In this document: positions 1 to 11,200 of the stretch, one piece after another
Layout: each line of letters begins with the position of its first letter
How positions within the stretch are numbered: position 1 is the first letter of the stretch
NCBI GenBank assembly: GCA_028023455.1
Contig: JAQFVV010000017.1
Span: 436,001-500,000 of the forward strand
Direction: 5' to 3'
Source: Epiperipatus broadwayi
Lineage: Eukaryota; Onychophora; Udeonychophora; Euonychophora; Peripatidae
Length of the DNA stretch: 64,000 nt
The notes under the pieces: model-generated
Databases searched by the model: none
The model's input: the letters and a program-made list of their open reading frames with translations, nothing else
Told to the model about the DNA's origin: nothing
Position numbers and translations under genes: made by a program

Positions 1-3
1 AAT

Positions 4-3000
4 ATGGCTGATATAAATATGTTAAATTCTACAGCAAATAATGATAATATTGTTACAGAAAATGATACTGTTCCTTATGATAATAATAATAATTCTAATA
101 TAGAAACCAATACTAAATCTTGGCATAGTAATGATGATATAGTAAAATTAACTGACAATAGGACTACTGAAAATATTAATCCTATTAATAATAATAATGC
201 TACTGTTATAGAAAGTGATAGTATTAGTGATGAAACTAATATAAATAACACTTCAATTGATAGTACCACTAGAGCTACAGAATCTGAAATTTCTATTCCA
301 AGAGGCAATACAACTGTTATCATGACTGATGATGATGATGCAGCCACAATGCCTGATGTTTCAGTTCATGGAGGCAATACAAATCAAAATATAATTGATA
401 ATAAAGATGCAGTTTTAAAGTCAAATATTTTTTTTAATGAAGATAATTCTAGTCTTAATATAAATACTAACATAGAAGAACTTGATGTTTCTTCTTCTAA
501 AGCCAATACATATCTTAAGACAATTCATAATAGCATCCCAATTACAGAATCTGCTAGTTTTTTTAATATAAACAATACAAGTGTTGATATATTTCATAAT
601 AGTACCATTGCTATAAAACCTGATGTTTCTACTTTTGTTACTGATTCAACCCTTAACACAATTAATAATAATACTTCTGATAATAGCAGTAGTAATGCAG
701 AAACTGTTATGTACGATTATAACAGTGTCAGTGAAATATATGGAAGTAACATTGAAAATAACACTAATCCAAACAACAGTGGTGATACAAACACTACAGT
801 TTTTAATGAATCTCAGATTGCTCATACTACAGTTATCAATCAAAACCCAAATGAGATATTAGAAAATGGTACATTTTCCAAACCAGTTGAATCAGATACC
901 TTTTATTCAACCATTATGTCATTTCTAAAAGATGTGCTTCATCTTTCTACTCCAATTACAACCAAATTAAACAGTACCTACACTGAACAAAGTAATAGGA
1001 ATATAAGTGAAACTAATTATAACCAATCTTTTGAGATTAAAAATGATATAAGCAGTGAAAAACTATCTACCCATAGTGAAAATATTACAACTAAATTTTC
1101 AAATATTTCTGAAAATAATGAAATGAACACATATTCTCCGAATTCAGAGGGAGACAGTATTACAGTGTCAGAAGATGACATATTAAGCACAAAAATTAAT
1201 TTATCTTCCACATTTAGTAGCATCCATTCAACTACAAATATGAATTACGATGATGATGATGATGATGATGATGATAATAATTATACTGAAATGTTTAATA
1301 AGCTTTCTGACATTGTCACAGAGTCATCTAATAGAAATTCTAAAAATATGGAAAATTCAAATATTAATAATTCTATTGTAGAGGGAAATGATAATCAAAC
1401 TTTGAATACAATAGATAGTTCACCATCTTATATTAATATTACAAATCTAACTTCAAATATCAGTGATAATGAAAATAATAATCAATCTGTATCAACTAAT
1501 AATTTTTCAGGTTCTATCACAATGGTATTTAGTGATTCCTCAGCTAATGTTAATTCTATTGTAGTGACAGAAGAAAATCAAATTCCAGATATATTAAGTA
1601 CTCCACCTTCTAATATTGATATTACAGATTTGATTCCAACTGACAATAACACTGAAAATAATGAAACTGTATCAACCAATAAGCTGTCAGACTTCATCAC
1701 AGTGCCATCTAGTGATTCTTTTACAGTGACATATAAAAAGGAAATTTCAAATACATTAAGTAGTTCTGATATTGATATTACTAATTTGATTCCAACTGAC
1801 AATGACACTGAAAATAATGAAACTGTATCAACCAATAAGCTGTCAGACTTGATCACAGTGCCATCCAGTGATTCTTTTACAGTGACATATAAAAAGGAAA
1901 TTTCAAATACATTAAGTAGTTCTGATATTGATATTACTAATTTGATTCCAACTGACAATGACACTGAAAATAATGAAACTGTATCAACCAATAAGCTGTC
2001 AGACTTGATCACAGTGCCATCCAGTGATTCTTTTACAGTGACACATAAAAAGGAAATTTCAAATACATTAAGTAGTTCTGATATTGATATTACTAATTTG
2101 GTTCCAACTGACAATGACACTGAAAATAATGAAACTGTATCAACCAATAAGCTGTCAGACTTGATCACAGTGCCATCTAGTGATTCTTTTACAGTGACAG
2201 ATAAAAAGGAAATTTTAAATACATTAAGTAGTTCTGATATTACCAATTTGATTCCAGCTGATAGTAATATTGAATATAATAATGAAACTGTGTCAACCAA
2301 TACATTGTCAAACTTTATTACAGTGCCATCTAGTGATTCATTTAATGACTCTTTTGCAGTGACAGATAAAAATCAAATTTCAAATACATTAAGTAGTCGA
2401 CATTCTGATATTGATATTACAGATTTGATTTCAACTGTCAATGACACTGAAAATAATAATGAAACTGACTCAACCAATAAGCTTTTGTACTTTAACACAG
2501 TACCATCTAGTGATTCTTTTATTGTGACAGATAAAAATCAAATCTCAAATACCTCTAACAGTCCATCTTCTGATAGTAATGTTGCAGATTTGATTCCAAC
2601 TGACAATAATGCTAAAAATAATAATGACAGTCTTTCAACCTATAAGATTTCAGACTTTATCACAATGCCATCTAGTGATTATTTTATAATGACAGATAAA
2701 AATGAAATTTCAAATACATTAAGTAGTTCTGATATTGATATTACTGATTTGATTCCAACTGACAATAATTCTGATAATAATATTGTAACTGTGTCAACCA
2801 ATAACCTTTTGGATGTTGTCACAATATCGTCTAGTGAATCATTTAATGTTTCTCTTTCAGTGACAGATGGCTATCAAATTTCAAATACATTAAGTAATCC
2901 CCCTTCTGACATTGATATTACAGATTTTATTCCAACTAACAATGATACTGAAAATACTAATGAAACTAGGTCAACCAATGAGCTTTCAAACTTTATCACA

Positions 3001-6000
3001 GTGCCATCAAGTTATTATTTTATAATGACAGACAAAAATGAACTTTCAAATGCAGTAAGTAGTTCTGATATTGATATTACTGACTCGATTCCAACTGATA
3101 GCAATACTGAAAATAATAATGAAACTGCATCAATCCATATGTTTTCAGAATTTTCCACAGTACTATCTAGTGAAATATTTAATGATTCTTTTATAGTAAC
3201 AGATGAAAATCAAATTCCAAATACATTAACCACTCCACCTTCTGACATTGATATTAAAAATTTGATTCCAACTGAGAATGATACTGAAAATAATAATGAA
3301 ACTGTGTCAACTAATAGATTTTCAGACTCTATCACAATGCCATCTAGTAATTCATTTAATGAATCTTTTACAGTGACAAATGGTAATCAAATTTCAAATA
3401 CATTAAGTAATTTATCTTCTGATGTTATTATTACAGATATGATTCCAACTAACAATGATACAGAAAATAATAATGAAACTGGGTCAACCAATAATCTTTC
3501 AGATTTTATCACAGTGCCTTCTGGTGTTTCATTTAGTGACTCTCTTGAAGTGACCAATAAAAATCAAATTTCAAATACATTAAGTAGTTCCCCTTCTGAT
3601 ATTAATATTACAGAGATAGCTCCAATTGATAATGACAATGGAGGTGATAATGAAACTACATCAAGCAATAGGTCTTCAAATTCTATCAGAGTGCCATTTA
3701 ATGATTCATTTGGCGAGTCTTTTACAGTAACAGATAAAAGTTTAAATATAATTAATAGTTTATCTTCTGAAATTAATATTTTAGACTTAATTACACAAAA
3801 CAATGATAATGAAAATAATAGTGAAACTGTATTACCCAATAATCTTTCAGACTCTATCACAGTGCCATCTAGTGATTCTTCAATTAATAATAATTTTATA
3901 ACAATGGAAGATATAAACCATCTTTCAATTACAATAAGCAGTTCATTTTCTAACATTAATGTTACAGAGCTGTCTATAAATAGTGTTGATAATGAGAATA
4001 ATAAAGAAATTGTATCAACCAATAAGTTCTCAGATTCTATCACAGTGCCATCTAGTGATTCGCCTAATGAATCTGTTACAGTGACAGATAAAAATCAAAT
4101 TTTAACTACTTTAAATAATTCACTTTCTGATATTAATATTACAGATTTCATTCTGACTGACAATGATAATATAAAGAATTACAAAACTGTGTCAACCAAT
4201 AAACTTTCAGACTTTATTACAGTGCCATCTAGTGATTCTTTCAGAGTAACAGATAAAAATCAAAATTTAAATATATTTAGTTTATCTTCTGATATTAATG
4301 CTACAGATTTAATCCCACTAAACAATGATAATGAAAATAATAATGAAACTATTTCAACCAATAAGCTTTCAGATTCTATTACAATGCCATCTAGTGGTCA
4401 TTTTTCTAATGATAATTCTGTTACAGTTTCAGAAGAAAACCAAATTTCAAGTAGTCATCCTTCTGATATTAATATTACAGATTTGATTCCAGTTGACAAT
4501 GATAATGAAAATAATAATGAAAGTCATTCAACCAATAAGCTTTCAGATTCTATTACAGTGCCATCTAGTGATTCTTCATCTAATAATAATTCTATAATAG
4601 AAGCAGAAGAAAATCAGATTTTAACTACATTAAGTAGTTCATCTTCTGATATTAATATTACAGATTTAATTACAGTTGACAATGATAATGAAAATAATGA
4701 AAGTCTTTCAACCAATAAGCTTTCAGATTCTATTACAGTACCATCTAGTGATTCTTCATCTAATAATAATTCTATAGTAGAGGTAGAAGAAAATCAGATT
4801 TTAAGTACATTAAGTAGTTCACCTTCTGATATTAATATTACAGATTTAATTACAGTTGACAATAAGCTTTCAGATTCTATTACAGTGTCATCTAGTGATT
4901 CTTCATCTAATAATAATTCTATAATAGAAGCAGAAGAAAATCAGATTTTAACTACATTAAGTAGTTCATCTTCTGATATTAATATTACAGATTTAATTAC
5001 AGTTGACAACGATAATGAAAATAATGAAAGTCTTTCAACCAATAAGCTTTCAGATTCTATTACAGTACCATCTAGTGATTCTTCATCTAATAATAATTCT
5101 ATAATAGAAGCAGAAGAAAATCAGATTTTAACTACATTAAGTAGTTCATCTTCTGATATTAATATTACAGATTTAATTACAGTTGACAACAATAATGAAA
5201 ATAATGAAAGTCTTTCAACCAATAAGCTTTCAGATTCTATTACAATGCCATCTAGTGATTCTTCATCTAATAATAATTCTATAATAGAGGCAGAAGAAAA
5301 TCAGATTTTAAGTACATTAAGTAGTTCACCTTCTGATATTAATATTACAGATTTAATTACAGTTGACAATCCGCTTTCAGATTCTATTACAGTGCCATCT
5401 AGTGATTCTTTATCTAATAATAATTTTATAACAGAGGCAGAAGAAAATCAGATTTTAACTAATTTAAGTAGTTCACCTTCTGATATTAATATCACAGATT
5501 TGATTCCAATTGACAGTGATAATGAAAATAATAATAAAACTGTGTCAACCAATAATCCTTTAGATTTTATCACAGTGCCATCTAGTGATTCATCTAATGA
5601 GTCTATTACAGTGATAAATAAAAATCAAATTTTAAATACATTAAGTAGTTTATCTTCTGATATTAATATTACAACCTTATATCCAGGAAATAATGATAAT
5701 GAAAATAATAATGATGCTGTATCAATCAACAATCTTTCAGGTTCTACCCCAATGCCATTTGGTGAGTCTTCATCTAGTGGTTATACTAATATAGTCACAG
5801 AAGAAAATCAAACATCAGATATGCTAAGTAGTCCATCTTCTGAAATTAATATTACAGATTTAACTTCAATTAACAATAATAATGTACATAATAATAAAAC
5901 TGTATTGATCGATAATCTTTCAGATTCTACCACAATTCCATCTAGTGATTCCTCAATTAATAATAACAATTCTGTAACAATGGCAGATGAAAGTCACATC

Positions 6001-6975
6001 TTAATTACAATAAGCAGTTTATTTTCTAATATTAATGTTACAGACTTGTTTATAAATCATGCTGATCATGAAAATAGTAATGGAATTGCATCAACCCATA
6101 AGATCTCTGATTCTATCACAGTGCCATCTAGTGAATCCACATTGAATGATAACTCTTATGATAAAAAAAATGAGACTATTACTGGTCAAGAACATAGTTC
6201 TGATATACAAAATGATAATTCTTTAAATATGAACAACTATTTTGATCAGGATCATATTCACAATATAGGTTTAACTTCAACTGAAGCACTTTTTATACCT
6301 ACTTTACTTTCTACAAATAAACTAAATGCTCAAGAAGACAGCAATAAATCAAATAATATCTATGATAATGAAGTTATACAAAATCCAAGCACTGCTGTGC
6401 CATACGGTGATGAAAATTATAATACATCCCATAATAGCATTAATGGCAATCATACAAAAATAAATGCAGAAAGCAATGGGGATTTTAGTTCAAGTATTAC
6501 AGAAACTATCAATAACAATTTTACAGATATTAAACATTTTTCAGAAAAGGTGTTGACTACTCATACGACTACATTTTCAACAGTAAATCACAGTTCAAGT
6601 AATGATGACATGGAAAATATTAAGGGTAATAGATCTTTCATTAAAGATGGAATAAATAATATTGAGATACAGAACAGCAGTAAAGCTAATAACCCCAATC
6701 AACAAGTACCATATATTCCATATAAGAAATGTGAAAATAAAGATGGTCTCTGTCCAATGCAAAGAACATCTAATGGAAACCCTTTGCAATCTCTTAATTC
6801 TATTGCAGGGCAAAGTACAATAGAAACTACATCAGATTCCAAAATTACACCCACAAACAAAAAGGAAAGTAAAGTTGAAGGACCAGCCAAACCAAATAAA
6901 TCTAGCTATGAGAATGCTTCTATGTGGTTAATAATGTTTGTGGTAATATTACTTTATGGAATAAATCTACACTGA
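4..6975 (+). CDS. Giant Asn/Ser/Thr-rich tandem-repeat protein, mucin-like, 5' partial
   Basis: I do not recognise this protein. The frame is uninterrupted for 2,323 codons and ends at TGA 6973-6975. It is still open at the window edge and no signal peptide follows the ATG at 4, so the true start, probably with a signal-peptide exon, should lie upstream. Seen in order: residues 1-470, Asn/Thr/Ser/Asp-rich non-repeated sequence with nine Asp at 416-424; about 473-2043, tandem units of 49-60 residues; 2044-2306, non-repeated, with the only two cysteines I found (2243 and 2250, KKCENKDGLC); 2307-2323, hydrophobic tail MWLIMFVVILLYGINLH after ENAS. That tail looks like a GPI-anchor signal, or a short membrane anchor. 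Nearly every unit holds NxS/T sequons (NDT, NET, NIT, NNS). I infer a heavily glycosylated surface or secreted mucin-like protein. An intracellular low-complexity protein is the alternative. No introns are visible. Confidence 0.8.
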   Translation: MADINMLNSTANNDNIVTENDTVPYDNNNNSNIETNTKSWHSNDDIVKLTDNRTTENINPINNNNATVIESDSISDETNINNTSIDSTTRATESEISIPRGNTTVIMTDDDDAATMPDVSVHGGNTNQNIIDNKDAVLKSNIFFNEDNSSLNINTNIEELDVSSSKANTYLKTIHNSIPITESASFFNINNTSVDIFHNSTIAIKPDVSTFVTDSTLNTINNNTSDNSSSNAETVMYDYNSVSEIYGSNIENNTNPNNSGDTNTTVFNESQIAHTTVINQNPNEILENGTFSKPVESDTFYSTIMSFLKDVLHLSTPITTKLNSTYTEQSNRNISETNYNQSFEIKNDISSEKLSTHSENITTKFSNISENNEMNTYSPNSEGDSITVSEDDILSTKINLSSTFSSIHSTTNMNYDDDDDDDDDNNYTEMFNKLSDIVTESSNRNSKNMENSNINNSIVEGNDNQTLNTIDSSPSYINITNLTSNISDNENNNQSVSTNNFSGSITMVFSDSSANVNSIVVTEENQIPDILSTPPSNIDITDLIPTDNNTENNETVSTNKLSDFITVPSSDSFTVTYKKEISNTLSSSDIDITNLIPTDNDTENNETVSTNKLSDLITVPSSDSFTVTYKKEISNTLSSSDIDITNLIPTDNDTENNETVSTNKLSDLITVPSSDSFTVTHKKEISNTLSSSDIDITNLVPTDNDTENNETVSTNKLSDLITVPSSDSFTVTDKKEILNTLSSSDITNLIPADSNIEYNNETVSTNTLSNFITVPSSDSFNDSFAVTDKNQISNTLSSRHSDIDITDLISTVNDTENNNETDSTNKLLYFNTVPSSDSFIVTDKNQISNTSNSPSSDSNVADLIPTDNNAKNNNDSLSTYKISDFITMPSSDYFIMTDKNEISNTLSSSDIDITDLIPTDNNSDNNIVTVSTNNLLDVVTISSSESFNVSLSVTDGYQISNTLSNPPSDIDITDFIPTNNDTENTNETRSTNELSNFITVPSSYYFIMTDKNELSNAVSSSDIDITDSIPTDSNTENNNETASIHMFSEFSTVLSSEIFNDSFIVTDENQIPNTLTTPPSDIDIKNLIPTENDTENNNETVSTNRFSDSITMPSSNSFNESFTVTNGNQISNTLSNLSSDVIITDMIPTNNDTENNNETGSTNNLSDFITVPSGVSFSDSLEVTNKNQISNTLSSSPSDINITEIAPIDNDNGGDNETTSSNRSSNSIRVPFNDSFGESFTVTDKSLNIINSLSSEINILDLITQNNDNENNSETVLPNNLSDSITVPSSDSSINNNFITMEDINHLSITISSSFSNINVTELSINSVDNENNKEIVSTNKFSDSITVPSSDSPNESVTVTDKNQILTTLNNSLSDINITDFILTDNDNIKNYKTVSTNKLSDFITVPSSDSFRVTDKNQNLNIFSLSSDINATDLIPLNNDNENNNETISTNKLSDSITMPSSGHFSNDNSVTVSEENQISSSHPSDINITDLIPVDNDNENNNESHSTNKLSDSITVPSSDSSSNNNSIIEAEENQILTTLSSSSSDINITDLITVDNDNENNESLSTNKLSDSITVPSSDSSSNNNSIVEVEENQILSTLSSSPSDINITDLITVDNKLSDSITVSSSDSSSNNNSIIEAEENQILTTLSSSSSDINITDLITVDNDNENNESLSTNKLSDSITVPSSDSSSNNNSIIEAEENQILTTLSSSSSDINITDLITVDNNNENNESLSTNKLSDSITMPSSDSSSNNNSIIEAEENQILSTLSSSPSDINITDLITVDNPLSDSITVPSSDSLSNNNFITEAEENQILTNLSSSPSDINITDLIPIDSDNENNNKTVSTNNPLDFITVPSSDSSNESITVINKNQILNTLSSLSSDINITTLYPGNNDNENNNDAVSINNLSGSTPMPFGESSSSGYTNIVTEENQTSDMLSSPSSEINITDLTSINNNNVHNNKTVLIDNLSDSTTIPSSDSSINNNNSVTMADESHILITISSLFSNINVTDLFINHADHENSNGIASTHKISDSITVPSSESTLNDNSYDKKNETITGQEHSSDIQNDNSLNMNNYFDQDHIHNIGLTSTEALFIPTLLSTNKLNAQEDSNKSNNIYDNEVIQNPSTAVPYGDENYNTSHNSINGNHTKINAESNGDFSSSITETINNNFTDIKHFSEKVLTTHTTTFSTVNHSSSNDDMENIKGNRSFIKDGINNIEIQNSSKANNPNQQVPYIPYKKCENKDGLCPMQRTSNGNPLQSLNSIAGQSTIETTSDSKITPTNKKESKVEGPAKPNKSSYENASMWLIMFVVILLYGINLH
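1669..2292 (+). repeat. 52-codon (156-bp) tandem units inside the coding exon
   Basis: Direct repeats start at 1669, 1825, 1981 and 2137, exactly 156 bp apart and nearly identical. Each encodes a unit containing STNKLSDLITVPSSDSFTVT and SSDIDITNLIPTDNDTENNE. The next unit (from 2293) is shorter and diverged. The homogeneity points to recent unequal exchange or gene conversion. Confidence 0.92.
4540..5373 (+). repeat. 60/49-codon higher-order tandem array inside the coding exon
   Basis: Unit starts (CTTTCAGATTCTATTACA) lie at 4540, 4720, 4867, 5047, 5227 and 5374, giving spacings of 180, 147, 180, 180 and 147 bp. The 147-bp unit lacks the 33 bp coding for the NDNENNESLST segment, so length changes stay in multiples of three. 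Units are almost identical, whereas those between 2300 and 4500 are diverged. Confidence 0.92.
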
Positions 6976-7110
6976 TTATAAGAAAAAATATATGAAACTA
7001 ACAGGTAATTATTTTATTTATAACCTAAAGAGTATATAGTACCAGGTTAACATATTATTCTTGCTATAATATTTTTTATTGATTTAAACATGTTTGCCCT
7101 TTTAAGTATC
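6976..7110 (+). other. 3' untranslated start, no poly(A) signal of its own
   Basis: Sequence after the stop codon is A/T-rich and has no AATAAA or ATTAAA before the SINE that follows. It presumably belongs to the 3' UTR of the repeat-protein gene. Confidence 0.5.
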
Positions 7111-7228
7111 CTGAATGGATTAGTGCGGTAGTAGAACGGTTGACTCTGGAGCTCACGTTTGATGAATCCCAAACCAGTTTTATCACTTCTGGTGTTTGAA
7201 CTCCTTACAAATCCAAAGCAATAAATCA
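7111..7228 (+). repeat. tRNA-derived SINE copy (SINE-2 family)
   Basis: An A-box-like stretch (TAGTGCGGTAGTAGAAC) is followed by a B-box-like GTTTGATGAATCCC and a tail TTCTGGTGTTTGAACTCC ending in AGCAATAAATC. The same tail occurs three to four times at 57.19-57.63 kb, which defines the family. The copy carries the first AATAAA downstream of the large coding exon. Confidence 0.7.
7220..7225 (+). promoter_or_regulatory. Candidate poly(A) signal AATAAA supplied by SINE
   Basis: This is the first canonical hexamer after the stop at 6975, 245 bp downstream, inside the SINE tail. Use as the cleavage signal of the gene is inferred, not shown. Confidence 0.35.
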
Positions 7229-7740
7229 TTTGATTATTAGAATTTTATATTGCAAAAAACATCAATGTGCTCCAGCTAAAACTTCAATACAATGTGACTA
7301 TTTGAAATGTTTTTAAAAAACATTTACTAAACTAAATATCATATAAAGATATGTAAAAGGTCAAACAGTTTTCAAATATGCTGTTGGAAGACAAAACTTA
7401 TCTGACAATCTCTTGTAAAAAATAGCAATGGTGAAAAGACTAAATATAATTCATCAGACTTGTTAATTGTCAATGTTTAAAGTCGTTTTTCTCATTTCCC
7501 CCCTCATACAAGGAATAGCTGAGTGAACAATATTGAGCCTAAAAGAAATTCCAAAGCATGTTGAAAATATTTTCACATATATTTCTGCCATATTTGAGTT
7601 CAAGTCATAGGAATAGAAGGAGAATGTATTACAAGGTCCTTTTGTAATTGTAATCAAGAATGCATAAGTCAGAATTTGATGAATATATATATATATTACA
7701 TCAAGAATGGTATACATAAAAGTAATGTACACAAAATATT
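7229..7740. other. Intergenic, nothing recognised
   Basis: A/T-rich sequence with a short AT run near 7685. No coding trace on either strand that I could connect to a family. Confidence 0.6.
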
Positions 7741-8023
7741 TTATAATAAACGCTTTTAGTTACTGTGCACTAAAAAACCAAAGAATAAGTTTTCTTGAAC
7801 CTCAATTGAGGTGTTTATATTTAACTTGAAATAAAAGCAAGGAATATCCAGAAATTAATTAATTAAACTCTCTAATTTTTATAACAAGTAATTAAATTAA
7901 TTAATTTCTGGACAATTCACACTTTTATTTCCAACTAAATATAAAAATCCTAATTGTGGGTAAAGAAATTTTTATGTTTTTTTTTTGTCTTTTTAGTGCA
8001 CAGTAAATAAGTGCTTATTATCA
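7741..8023. mobile_element. Foldback MITE, about 283 bp
   Basis: The two halves are inverted copies along their whole length: ATAATAAACGCTTTTAGTTA at the left matches the reverse complement of AAATAAGTGCTTATTAT at the right. Both arms then share TACTGTGCACTAAAAA, GAAATAAAAG and CCAGAAATTAATTAATT toward the centre (about 7880). There is no coding capacity. This is a non-autonomous DNA transposon. The superfamily is uncertain; TA at the borders would fit a mariner-like origin. Confidence 0.75.
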
Positions 8024-8210
8024 AATATTATATATATCATTTTTAATTTTTTAATATTCAGATACTTTTGTATTATTCCTATCTAAAATGAAAAATAAAT
8101 ACAATGTCTGCAATGTTTGAATGAATTAGAAACTGGATTTGAATATTGTTTTGTTTATAAAAGAAGCTTTTTTTAAGAAAAATTTTTTTACAATCAAGAG
8201 AAAATAAAAC

Positions 8211-11200
8211 AAGCATGTCAAACTCGTTTATGACCAATGGACACATGATGTATTATGGATCAAATTGTGGATCATATTATAAAAACAAAGTAGAAATGAA
8301 AGAGGAAGCAGATTTTTTTATTATTACCATTTTGTGTACACATACAAAATAACATATGTGCAAAATACTATCATGTTAAAAAATACATATAAAATACAAA
8401 TGTTTTTCCAAATGTGTGTAATTTAAATAAAATTATATTTTTTAAGCAACTTGGCAGTGTTTTTCATTAAGCAAATTCTCAAAATTTGGTTGAAGGTGTT
8501 GTACATTCTGGTTTGTTGATCTTATCTTTACACCTTTTTATTATTTTTTTAAAGCTGCCATGTTTTTCTTAAAATAAGACCTAATCACAAATAAAATTTT
8601 GCATGGTTTTACAGATGCTTATAATATAAGCCCTATGCCAAATATAAGCCCTAGTTAAGATCATCAGCCAGATAGATGTTTTTTATTTGTCTGTTGAAAC
8701 AAATGGTGGATGTATTGATTTATAAAGTAATGAATGTATAAATAAACAACCCCACTGTCATTAATTCTTTAAATGAATGGTAATACAGATTATATGTTTC
8801 TTTTGTATTTCCCAATCACCATTTTTGACAAGCATAATTCTATCTGTCATATAATACTCAATTGTGCAAACCCTTTACTACTTTTACAATGCTTTATTTT
8901 CCACTCTTTCCTACTGTTTACAGTTTTGATTGCAGTCTTTTTCAAAACATTATATCTCCTAATCTCAGCTGTTACAATCAAATAATTCTATCTGTATAGA
9001 GAAACAATTAATTTACCACAAGTCGCTATATCGGACAATTTATAATTTCATTTATGTATTTTTAGGTATTTATAATAATTAGATTTACAATGCTCAATTT
9101 AGGTTTAGAGTTTCATCATGGTAGTTTTCAAATATTCAAGATAAAAGACAAATCAGTTTGATTTCTTAAACATTTTTTTCTTCTCGAGACTTTAAATAAT
9201 GGAAATGATTTTAATAATCAAAGTTTACCTTAAGTTAAATCATAAATCTTTATCTTAAAGAAAAGCTATTAAAAAGCATAGCCAAGCAGGGTTATTATGA
9301 ATAATTTGAAGTCTTTATAATATGCACACTGGATAATGGATGGACATGGTTGTGTCATATATAAGTCATAGTAATTCGATAAGTGATAAGTTGTAATTGA
9401 TATTCTTAATGTGGTCATGTGAAACCCAGAAAGATTTTCTGAATTTTTGTGCTAGTTTTTTGTTGTTGTTGTTGTTGCATTTGTGTGGACAAACCATTCC
9501 TAAATAAAATCATTATTGTTACTTGCAAGTCTTCAATTAACACTTGTTTAATGGTAAATTGGAATAATGTTCTGATTACTATATAAGATAAAAGCAAAAA
9601 GAAAGAACTATTCTAGTGACTACAATATAGGAAATGTGGTGGCTCCTGAGGTAAGAACCTTATAGCTTCATGCAAATACAATTACTTTAATAAATGTACA
9701 TTTTTTTATTTAAATAAATGTAATTTTTGTACATAAAAAATAAGACATTTCCTAAAAATAAGACCTACAATGTCTTTTGGAACAAAAATTAATATAACAC
9801 CTGATTTTAATTTTGGGGAAACATGGTATGTGTGCTCAAACATAGCAAAAATACACTTAATTGCATGGAATACATGGGGAAATCAATCATCAAATACTTA
9901 TAGATATGTGAAATATTTTTGTTTCAGTGTGGAATCATACCAAATTTTGATGAATTCCAGTCGTAAATTGTCATCAAAACAGTTTCATAATCAATCAATA
10001 GAAAAATAATAAATAGATGAAATGAATTTTCGCCATTTTTTGAAGTCCAAGGATCTTTTTTCAAATTCATTTTTTAATAATTTCATTTGATTAACATATT
10101 CTGAAAATTTCAATTCTGGTGATTCAAAATAAGATTTTTTTGTTTGTTCCAGTGTAATAATTTCTCTTTAAAAACATAAGTATTTTTAAATAATGTGGAA
10201 ACCATATCATGTTTGCCTGACAGTTTAAGATTAAGTTGACTAAGGAACTTTTAATGTCAACTAAAAAAGCCAGATCTTTTATCCACTGATGATGACTTTT
10301 AATATTCTATATTCATAACTTTTCAATTTTAAAATAGTAATAATTTCATCCATAATTTGGAAGACCATTTTAAAATTTTATGACTAGAAACCCACCAATT
10401 TTTTGTATATTGTAGATTTCTGTATTCACTTCCTATATCTTCTAGAAATTTACTAAATGGGTACTAATTAAGTCCATGTACATGAATATAACTTGCAATT
10501 TTAGTGATATTTTTATGGCATATCCGATATTTAAATCTTTGGTGCAAAATGTTTTTGATGATTAATGCAGTGAATATGTTAAAAGGAAATGTCTTCTTTT
10601 CTGTATATTTTTTTTAAGTTGTGATAAATCCTTTAATAAAATCAATCACAAATCTTAGTAAGAGCAGTACTAGTTGCATGAGAAATGAGCCTTTGATAAT
10701 AAATTCCATTATTTCAAAATTTCCATAAGTGTATTTACAATATTAACTCCAGTGGCTGTATGATGCATTAGAGTAATTTCCAGAAACTTTTCACTTTCTT
10801 TTAAGTTGAGCTCAACTTTAACCTTTATGTCTGTGTTGTCATTATTTTCAATGGAGTAAATTTTAATTGTTGTAGGTATATATTTATATATACATCCTTA
10901 AATTCTCAGCTGTATCATCAATTCTGCTAAAAATGTTATTTAGAAGCAAACTTACCTTTTAGAATTTCTTTAATTGCTTTGCATCAACACTTCATAACAC
11001 ATTCATAAATCAATTATCCGTTAGTGAATGGTATCAACTAACAACTTGCCTGCAGTTAAAATGATATCAAATAACTAGTTTCCATAATGGCTAAATTATC
11101 TTCTAGCTTTGGTAAATATATTTAGTTACTTTTGAAGTATCAACTTTAATTCTGATAATTAATTTTTGTGAAATTTTTTAAAATATTTATCATGGTTTTT

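Noticed and set aside
1578-2300. 240-codon minus-strand open frame with its own repeats
   Set aside because: It is the mirror of the 156-bp repeat units of the plus-strand gene; repeats free of stops in one frame are often free of stops on the other strand.
4540-5373. CRISPR-like regular repeat array
   Set aside because: Repeats are contiguous coding units of 147-180 bp without unique spacers, in a eukaryotic exon.
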